NCBI GenBank assembly: GCA_016196415.1
Contig: JACPXS010000053.1
Location: 1-8,555, forward strand
Direction of reading: 5' to 3'
Origin: Candidatus Omnitrophota bacterium
GTDB lineage: Bacteria > Omnitrophota > Koll11 > Aquiviventales > Aquiviventaceae
DNA: 8,555 bases
Each line of letters opens with the position of its first letter. Position 1 is the stretch's first letter. A model generated the notes under the pieces. That model did not search any database, was not told the origin of the DNA, and saw only the letters and a program-made list of their open reading frames with translations. The translations under genes and the position numbers were made by a program. Shown in pieces: positions 1-4,510 of the stretch.

Positions 1-28
1 ATTTGGGAGTTGGGATTTGGTCATTGGT
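1..28. repeat. G/T-rich degenerate repeat at the window edge
   Basis: ATTTGGGAGTTGGG (1-14) is followed by ATTTGGTCATTGGT (15-28), with 10 of 14 positions matching. It begins the noncoding sequence just past the desulfurase homologue's stop (33-35) and may continue beyond the left edge. No terminator hairpin is visible in these bases. Confidence 0.35.
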
Positions 29-32
29 CTCT

Positions 33-1202
33 TCAGGCCCGCGACGTTAATGCGGTCACCTTCCGCAGTCGCTCCACCACCGCCGGAATGATCTCAAGGG
101 CACGATCGATCTCAGCTTCGGTGGTCGGCTCGCCGACACTCAATACGAGCGCCCCCTGGGCCTGCTCGTCGGTGAGCCCCATCGCCTTGAGGACAGGCGA
201 CGGCCGCATCGCCTTGGAGTTGCAGGCTGAGCCGAGTCCCGCGGCGATGCCGGCGTGGTCCAGGCCCAGCACCAGCGACTCGCCGGCCACCCCGTCGATG
301 CAGACATGCAGGTTGTGCGGCAGTCGCGAGGACCAGGATCCATTCAGACGAAGCCCTTCAAGGCGTGCGCTCAATCCGTCACGCAATCGGTCCCGCAACT
401 GGCTGGCGTGCGCGATGCGCGGCTCAAGCCGCTGCCTCGTGATCTCCGCGGCGAGTCCCATGCCGACGATCGCGCAAACCCCCTCCGTGCCGGAGCGCCC
501 GCCGTGCTCTTGGCCTCCCCCTTCGAGGAGTGGAAGGATGCGCACCCCGTCACGGACCCAGCACGCCGCAGCGCCTTGCGGCCCGTAACATTGATTCGCC
601 GCCGCGCTGAGCGCATCGACGCCAAGCGCCTTCACATCCACGGCGAGATGCCCGATCGCCGCAATCGCATCGGCGTGGAGGAGCGCCCCGTGCTCATGCG
701 CCACCGCCGCCAGCTCCTGGATCGGCTCAATCGTCCCGATCTCGCCGTTGGCCAGCATCACGGACACCAGGACAGTCTCCGGCGTCAGAGCCCTCTTCAG
801 GTCCTGCGGTGACACCAGCCCTTCCCGATCAACCGGCAGGATCGTCACCTTAGCCGCGCCATCCAGCTCAAGCCGGCGCGCCACAAGCGAAATCGACGGA
901 TGCTCGATGGCTGAGATGATAAGGCCGTTGCCTTTGCGCTTGTTGGCCGCGAGGAGCCCGCGGATGACCCAGTTGTTGGACTCGGTGCCGCAGGAGGTGA
1001 AGTAGATTTCTTCAGGTGTAACATGCAGGAGTCCTGCGACCTGCCGGCGCGCCTGCTCGAGCAGCTCCTTGGCCCGCTGCCCCGCGTGGTGGATCGACGA
1101 AGGATTGCCGCACTCGTCCAGGGCAGCCGCCATCGCCTGCTTTACTTCAAGCAGCAGCGGCGTCCCTACGGAGTAGTCGAGATTAATTCGTTGAAGTGCC
1201 AT
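33..1202 (-). CDS. NifS/IscS-type cysteine desulfurase homologue lacking the PLP lysine
   Basis: This is a 389-aa class V aminotransferase-fold protein with the normal length of the NifS/IscS family, which takes sulfur from cysteine as a Cys persulfide for Fe-S and thio-cofactor assembly. Family motifs seen in order: LDYSVGTP (8-15), NPSSIHHAG (33-41), TSCGTESNN (69-77), SAIEHPS with H101, ANGEIGT with N152, D178, GGGQE..RSGTE (228-240) and the mobile-loop GSAC with C327. However, the usual S-x-H-K-x-x-GP-x-G reads AANQCYGPQG, so the His is N203 and the PLP Schiff-base Lys is Q204. The PLP-contacting Gln after D178 is A181, and the Arg of the RxSxG motif is V353. Ordinary desulfurase activity is therefore unlikely, although a sulfur carrier or scaffold role is possible. 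The ATG at 1202 is chosen over the GTG at 1205 because AGAGG (1209-1213) lies 6 nt upstream of it. The start overlaps the preceding gene by 20 bp. Homology is certain; function is uncertain. Confidence 0.93.
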   Translation of the reverse strand: MALQRINLDYSVGTPLLLEVKQAMAAALDECGNPSSIHHAGQRAKELLEQARRQVAGLLHVTPEEIYFTSCGTESNNWVIRGLLAANKRKGNGLIISAIEHPSISLVARRLELDGAAKVTILPVDREGLVSPQDLKRALTPETVLVSVMLANGEIGTIEPIQELAAVAHEHGALLHADAIAAIGHLAVDVKALGVDALSAAANQCYGPQGAAACWVRDGVRILPLLEGGGQEHGGRSGTEGVCAIVGMGLAAEITRQRLEPRIAHASQLRDRLRDGLSARLEGLRLNGSWSSRLPHNLHVCIDGVAGESLVLGLDHAGIAAGLGSACNSKAMRPSPVLKAMGLTDEQAQGALVLSVGEPTTEAEIDRALEIIPAVVERLRKVTALTSRA

Positions 1203-2049
1203 CACTTGCCTCTACGAGATCAATCGACCCGACTCGAGATTGCAATTCGCTCCCGTTATTGACCGGAAAGCTCATTGCCAGAAACTTTACTTCAGGATCT
1301 GATGCTTCCACATTCCCGGTTCTGTGAAACCCTCCGATAAAACTTAGATGGGCCTGCTCGGACATTGTCTGTTGATTGACCAAACTCTCGCAACTCACCA
1401 TGTAGACTCTTTGTAGAAGTGTAGTGACCTCAGGATAAGAAACGAGATATGCTCTCCTTTGCTTCCCATCTGGTGTCTGTGCTTGCACAAATGGTCCCAC
1501 CATGTGCCCCTGAAATCTACCGGCCAATTCCTCGGGCGTACACTGATATACAAGGAACTTCAGGCCTCTTGCCTCGCCTTGATTAAAGTCAAATGCGATA
1601 GCGTCTTCAGACTTTCGGATTCTCTTACTAGGTTGAAAAGCTGATACATTTCGGATTTGCACCGTGCACAAGTGCCCACAGTAACCTGAAAGTGGCCGAG
1701 CCTTCGAAAAACCAAATGCGTGAACACGATTGGTTTGAGAAAAATACACACCTCCATCTTCGTGATGTGAATATTTAACGAGATGTGAGGTGATCCTGCC
1801 ATTTTGTAGCAGAGAGAGGGGGGCTGAAAGGACCCCCTGAGAGAGAGCGCATCTCGCAACTAATCCAGGCAGTCTTGGGAAGTATGGAAAGACCACCATG
1901 CAATGATCCGGCTTCAAAATTAGTTTGAAGACATCGAACTGCTCCGGACCGCGAATACCCCGTAGGGTGATTCGAACAACGAACTTCCTGGATCTCAAAA
2001 CGCTAACTCTTTTTAGAGACATGGAAAATCTGGACGGCCCTTCTTTCAT
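1183..2049 (-). CDS. Hypothetical protein, 288 aa, low-GC
   Basis: I do not recognise this protein. It has 288 residues, no obvious signal peptide, no long hydrophobic segment and a basic N terminus. Visible features are a beta-rich stretch around residues 22-56 and a His/aromatic block KYSHHEDGGVYFSQ (92-105), followed by a GHLCTVQIRN strand (125-134). There are scattered cysteines (50, 67, 124, 128, 170, 220) with no regular metal-site spacing. Base composition is much lower in GC than the surroundings: 42% in 1741-1800, against 75% in 5161-5220 inside gltB. The ATG has an AGGA (2053-2056) that overlaps the TAG stop of the upstream gene, and only 5 bp separate the two genes. The 3' end overlaps the desulfurase homologue by 20 bp. 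Both junctions suggest translational coupling, and the composition suggests horizontal acquisition. The open frame and clear junctions support a real gene; no function can be assigned. Confidence 0.72.
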   Translation of the reverse strand: MKEGPSRFSMSLKRVSVLRSRKFVVRITLRGIRGPEQFDVFKLILKPDHCMVVFPYFPRLPGLVARCALSQGVLSAPLSLLQNGRITSHLVKYSHHEDGGVYFSQTNRVHAFGFSKARPLSGYCGHLCTVQIRNVSAFQPSKRIRKSEDAIAFDFNQGEARGLKFLVYQCTPEELAGRFQGHMVGPFVQAQTPDGKQRRAYLVSYPEVTTLLQRVYMVSCESLVNQQTMSEQAHLSFIGGFHRTGNVEASDPEVKFLAMSFPVNNGSELQSRVGSIDLVEASDGTSTN

Positions 2050-2054
2050 CTTTC

Positions 2055-2468
2055 CTATACGCCACTGCTACCCTTAAACGTTAGAAGCGTTCCTGACTGG
2101 GGCACCTCTGCTGTCTTAGCAAACACCAGGTCTCGGATCTCCAGGTTGATAAAGAAGGTGTCAACCTTCTGGATTCTGCCGTGAACGCGAACGGGCGCGC
2201 CAACCTGAAGCTGTCTCAATTGAGGGTACTTGCGCAGCGGGACGTTGCCGCGAATCAGTTTCATGCCATGAGGCTCAAAGTTGAAATACAGATGCGCCTC
2301 ACCGGAACGCCCCTCTTGAGCGTTGGCGAAGGTTAGAGACCAGTCGCCTTCCATGCCTTGGTAGGCGCGTGCCGCCTGCGGCCGCATGAGCGGCGGTTGG
2401 GCCTGAACCTCATCAAAAATTGCTGTGGGATTCAGCCTCTTACGTTTTGCTGTTCTGATTTTTACCAT
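2055..2468 (-). CDS. Hypothetical protein, 137 aa, possible OB-like segment
   Basis: I do not recognise this 137-aa protein. The N terminus is strongly basic (MVKIRTAKRKR). After a proline-rich linker (25-31), residues 42-118 alternate short predicted strands: WSLTF, AHLYFNF, MKLIRG, then VGAPVRVHGRIQKV and FFINLEIRDLVF. The G-x-x-V-x-V-x-G-x-I pattern around residues 90-99 resembles the core of an OB-fold nucleic-acid-binding domain, and the basic tail would suit that. This is an inference from pattern only. The start is well supported: AAGGA (2476-2480) sits 7 nt before the ATG and 12 bp separate it from the preceding small gene. The 288-aa gene follows after 5 bp. Composition is lower in GC than the core genes. 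Confidence 0.68.
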   Translation of the reverse strand: MVKIRTAKRKRLNPTAIFDEVQAQPPLMRPQAARAYQGMEGDWSLTFANAQEGRSGEAHLYFNFEPHGMKLIRGNVPLRKYPQLRQLQVGAPVRVHGRIQKVDTFFINLEIRDLVFAKTAEVPQSGTLLTFKGSSGV

Positions 2469-2480
2469 TTGAGCTTCCTT

Positions 2481-2721
2481 TTAATTTGCGTGAGCCCGTT
2501 CGTGAAGGTCGAAGCGGTTCACCAATTTCTCGAGGCCTCGGTTGGTTTCAGTGACCGCCTTCTCGACAAATCCCAATTCCTGTCTCATCCCTCCGATATC
2601 CTTCCGCAAGTCTTGAATCTCTTGACGCAGCGTTGAGTGTCCTTCCAATACCAGCTGCACCTGAGCTGATCTCCTCAAACAGGACCTCGTACCGTTCCTT
2701 CTTCCCCGGCGTCTTCGCCAT
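2481..2721 (-). pseudogene. Small coiled-coil protein with a +1-base frameshift
   Basis: The segment encodes one small charged protein split over two frames. The first frame starts at the ATG at 2721, with a good GGGAG (2728-2732) 6 nt upstream, and reads MAKTPGKKERYEVLFEEI. The second frame continues directly as AQVQLVLEGHSTLRQEIQD and runs to the TAA at 2481-2483. Removing one base near 2667 joins them into about 82 residues. The joined C-terminal part has heptad-like spacing (LRQEIQDLRKDIGGMRQEL), typical of a short coiled coil. Without correction, the first frame runs off into an unrelated Ser/Arg/Gly-rich tail, and the second frame can only begin at a TTG (2678). Either this is a decayed gene or the read contains an indel; no slippery heptamer is visible that would suggest programmed frameshifting. 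It heads the low-GC cluster and lies 12 bp before the 137-aa gene. Partner and function are unknown. Confidence 0.6.
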
Positions 2722-2772
2722 GCTAATCTCCCAAGCCAGGCCGCTCAATCCTTGCCCGGCTGTTCGTCACCG

Positions 2773-2800
2773 CACTCTGCCTACAGCCTTCTGCCTACTG
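2773..2800. repeat. Two-copy 14-bp degenerate tandem repeat
   Basis: CACTCTGCCTACAG (2773-2786) is followed directly by CCTTCTGCCTACTG (2787-2800), which matches it at 11 of 14 positions. A partial further copy may follow at 2801-2811. The repeat covers the DUF971 stop codon (2781-2783) and encodes most of its last residues, so it appears to have spread into or formed the 3' end of that gene. Confidence 0.5.
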
Positions 2801-3101
2801 TCTTCTGGCAGCATGGACACATCTTCCTCAGCCGATCAAATGCATAGATGCCGGTATTATGCCCGTCGCTCCAGGTGATGTTGATCGCATAGCGGCCGAT
2901 GAGGTCGATGTTGAGCGGGCGGACGTCCTGAGGAACGCTCGAAGCGATCACGCGCATTTGGCCCGTCATCTCATCGATGCAGCCGGCGCACGGACACGCC
3001 AGGCGCAACTCCCGCGCCGGGTAGACGCTCACGTGCCCGTCCTGCCATTCGATCTTGACGTCGTATTCGTTTGCCCGACCAATCTCGACGGGTACGGACA
3101 T
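2781..3101 (-). CDS. DUF971 domain protein (split HCF101-like C-terminal domain)
   Basis: This is a small DUF971 (GBBH-like N-terminal domain) protein of 106 aa. The family pattern is clear: PVEI near the start, KIEWQDGHVSVYPARELR (16-33), LACPCAGC (35-41), then SVPQDVRP, GRYAINITWSDGHNTGIY and a C-terminal CPCC (95-98). It holds six cysteines (36, 38, 41, 95, 97, 98), which could bind metal or a cluster. The same domain is fused C-terminal to a MIP18-Mrp protein in plant HCF101, an Fe-S carrier, and here it follows mrp directly. That supports a role with Mrp in Fe-S transfer. The frame is open up to a GTG at 3164, and another ATG lies at 3119. I prefer the ATG at 3101 because family members typically begin just before the PVEI motif; its ribosome site is weak. 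The last residues (KTVGRRL) and the stop lie in a short tandem repeat. Confidence 0.85.
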   Translation of the reverse strand: MSVPVEIGRANEYDVKIEWQDGHVSVYPARELRLACPCAGCIDEMTGQMRVIASSVPQDVRPLNIDLIGRYAINITWSDGHNTGIYAFDRLRKMCPCCQKTVGRRL

Positions 3102-3129
3102 CTGCGTTTCGGCCGTCATCGCCACGGAA

Positions 3130-3156
3130 AAGATTGACAACACTGTTGTCAATCTT
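3130..3156. promoter_or_regulatory. 27-bp palindrome between mrp and the DUF971 gene
   Basis: Perfect 13-bp arms, AAGATTGACAACA (3130-3142) and TGTTGTCAATCTT (3144-3156), flank a single central base. It lies 50 bp past the mrp stop and 28 bp before the preferred DUF971 start. The symmetry and one-base centre look like a dimeric repressor operator, and each arm carries TTGACA, the -35 consensus, on one strand. No convincing -10 box follows at 17 bp on the minus strand. Alternatively it is an AT-rich hairpin followed by CTTTTCC on the minus strand, acting as a weak terminator or attenuator for mrp. If translation really began at the GTG at 3164, the palindrome would lie in coding sequence. Confidence 0.55.
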
Positions 3157-3206
3157 GCTTTCACTACTGCATCGCCCTTGTCCTGACGTTCCGCCGCGAC
3201 AGATGT

Positions 3207-4373
3207 CTAAAACGTCACTTTCACCTGTGGGCTGAGCTCGCCCTGCATCGCGCGGATGCTGATTTGAGCGGCGAGATTCTCCGCGGCTTTGACGAACGCT
3301 TTCGCGACAGGCGAGTTCGGCTCAGTCACCACAAGTGGTTGACCGGCATCGGACGCGACGCGAATCGTCGTCGCGAGCGGAATCTCACCCAGAAAAGGAA
3401 TCTGCATGCGCTCCGCGATCTTGCGGACGCCGCCGCTACCGAAGACGTCATCCCGCTTGCCGCAGTGCGGGCAGACATAGGCGCTCATGTTCTCGATGAG
3501 GCCGAGGATCGGCGCGTTGAGCTTCTTGAACATCGCGATCGCCTTCTGCGCGACGTTGAGCGCGACATCCTGCGGCGTCGAGATGATGACCGCGCCCGTG
3601 ATCGGGATCGACTGGCAGAGCGAAAGCTGCACGTCTCCTGTGCCCGGCGGAAGATCGACAAGTAAATAATCCAGCTCGCCCCAGAGCACACCGCCGAGGA
3701 ATTGCTGGACGGTTTTGTGCAGCATCGGGCCGCGCCAGATCACCGCCTCCTCCGGCTTCATGAAGAAGCCCATCGAGATCACCTTCAGTCCGTGTTGCGC
3801 AAGGGGCGTAATGCGGTTGCGCTCATCCACCCCCCCACCTGCCGGGGTCGCCGAAGGCGACCCGCCGCGCTGCGGCGACGCCGTAGGCGTTCCGGCAGGT
3901 GGGAGGGCCACCTCCGGTTGCGCGCTCACGCCGAGGATCGTCGGGATGGTCGGGCCGTACACGTCCGCGTCCATCAGCCCGACGCGCGCCCCCGTCCTCG
4001 CCAGCGCAAGGGCCAGATTGGCGCTGACCGTCGACTTGCCGACCCCACCCTTGCCGCTGGCGATTAGAATCACGTTTTTGATCGTGGGGATGAGCGCGCC
4101 GCCGCTCGACGCCATGAGGGAGGGCCGGACCTGCGAGGTCATACTGATGTCCACCTGCGTCACACCGGGGAGGGCTGCCACCGCCGCCCGCGCCTGGTCC
4201 TTCATCAGGTCGCGCACCGGGCAGGCCGGGGTCGTGAGCTCGATGGTGAACGACACATCGCCGCCCGCAATCTTGAGTCCCTTCACGAACCCAAGCGACA
4301 CAATATCACGTCGAAGATCGGGATCTTGCACCGATCGCAGCGCAACAAGCACCCGTTCGGGAGTTGGGGTCAT
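3207..4373 (-). CDS. apbC: Mrp/ApbC family iron-sulfur carrier P-loop ATPase
   Basis: This 388-aa cytosolic protein belongs to the Mrp/NBP35 (ApbC, Ind1, HCF101) family, which binds and passes on [4Fe-4S] clusters in an ATP-dependent way. Residues 4-80 form the MIP18 (DUF59) domain with TTPACP including C51. The deviant Walker A GKGGVGKS is at 107-114, DADVYGPTIP at 135-144, and the Walker B/switch DLPPGTGD at 240-247. The cluster-binding CPHC (C301, C304) is intact, so the protein should be functional. Residues 157-181 are a Pro/Ser/Thr/Gly-rich insert between PTIPTILG and the ITPL..HGLKVISMGF block, where family members usually have only a short loop. It is encoded by a palindromic DNA element (see the repeat at 3834-3903). 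The ATG at 4373 gives the normal N terminus, but no strong Shine-Dalgarno is visible. The DUF971 gene lies downstream and gltB, a cluster-containing enzyme, upstream. Confidence 0.95.
   Translation of the reverse strand: MTPTPERVLVALRSVQDPDLRRDIVSLGFVKGLKIAGGDVSFTIELTTPACPVRDLMKDQARAAVAALPGVTQVDISMTSQVRPSLMASSGGALIPTIKNVILIASGKGGVGKSTVSANLALALARTGARVGLMDADVYGPTIPTILGVSAQPEVALPPAGTPTASPQRGGSPSATPAGGGVDERNRITPLAQHGLKVISMGFFMKPEEAVIWRGPMLHKTVQQFLGGVLWGELDYLLVDLPPGTGDVQLSLCQSIPITGAVIISTPQDVALNVAQKAIAMFKKLNAPILGLIENMSAYVCPHCGKRDDVFGSGGVRKIAERMQIPFLGEIPLATTIRVASDAGQPLVVTEPNSPVAKAFVKAAENLAAQISIRAMQGELSPQVKVTF
3834..3903. repeat. Cloverleaf palindromic element inserted in frame in mrp
   Basis: A 12-bp outer inverted repeat, CCCACCTGCCGG (3834-3845) and CCGGCAGGTGGG (3892-3903), encloses three back-to-back hairpins. 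Hairpin 1 has GGGTCGCC/GGCGACCC arms (3845-3852, 3856-3863) and a GAA loop. Hairpin 2 has GCCGC/GCGGC arms (3864-3868, 3872-3876) and a GCT loop. Hairpin 3 has ACGCC/GGCGT arms (3878-3882, 3886-3890) and a GTA loop. Apart from the triloops, only about three bases are left unpaired, which gives a four-way-junction fold on either strand. It adds a Pro/Ser/Thr/Gly-rich peptide at Mrp residues 157-181 without a stop or frameshift. It resembles REP-type or Rickettsia-type palindromic elements that can sit inside genes, but whether it is repeated elsewhere in the genome cannot be seen here. Confidence 0.85.
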
Positions 4374-4510
4374 CAGTATGACGTGACCGTAATCCGCGCA
4401 GTAAAAGACAAGGCAGTCGCCTCAAACCAGAGGAAGGCTCTCAAGGACGGCAGCTGGGCAGGCATACTAATTCGGCTAACGGGCTTTTGACTCTCAACGC
4501 CGAGAGGCGC
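4374..4510 (-). other. Intergenic region between gltB and mrp
   Basis: These 137 bp contain no open frame of note. Just past the gltB stop is a 5-bp hairpin, CTCTC-GGCGTT-GAGAG, too weak and not followed by a T run, so it is not called a terminator. A TAGTAT hexamer lies on the minus strand near 4465 but has no acceptable -35 box. A shared gltB-mrp transcript or an atypical promoter are both possible. Confidence 0.4.

Noticed and set aside
10..812. Plus-strand open frames opposite the desulfurase homologue
   Set aside because: They overlap a well-supported gene on the other strand and show Arg/Ser/Pro-rich shadow composition.
3120..3164. GTG start for the DUF971 protein at 3164
   Set aside because: It adds 21 residues not expected for the family and puts the 27-bp palindrome in coding sequence. 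It remains possible but less likely than the ATG at 3101.
3715..4386. A 223-codon plus-strand open frame opposite mrp
   Set aside because: It mirrors mrp coding sequence, including the palindromic insert, and has no recognisable domain.
4455..4500. Possible sigma-70 promoter for mrp (TTGAGA ... TAGTAT)
   Set aside because: The spacing is 22 bp and both boxes are poor matches.
4480..4510. Possible terminator after gltB
   Set aside because: The stem is only 5 bp and is not followed by a run of T residues.
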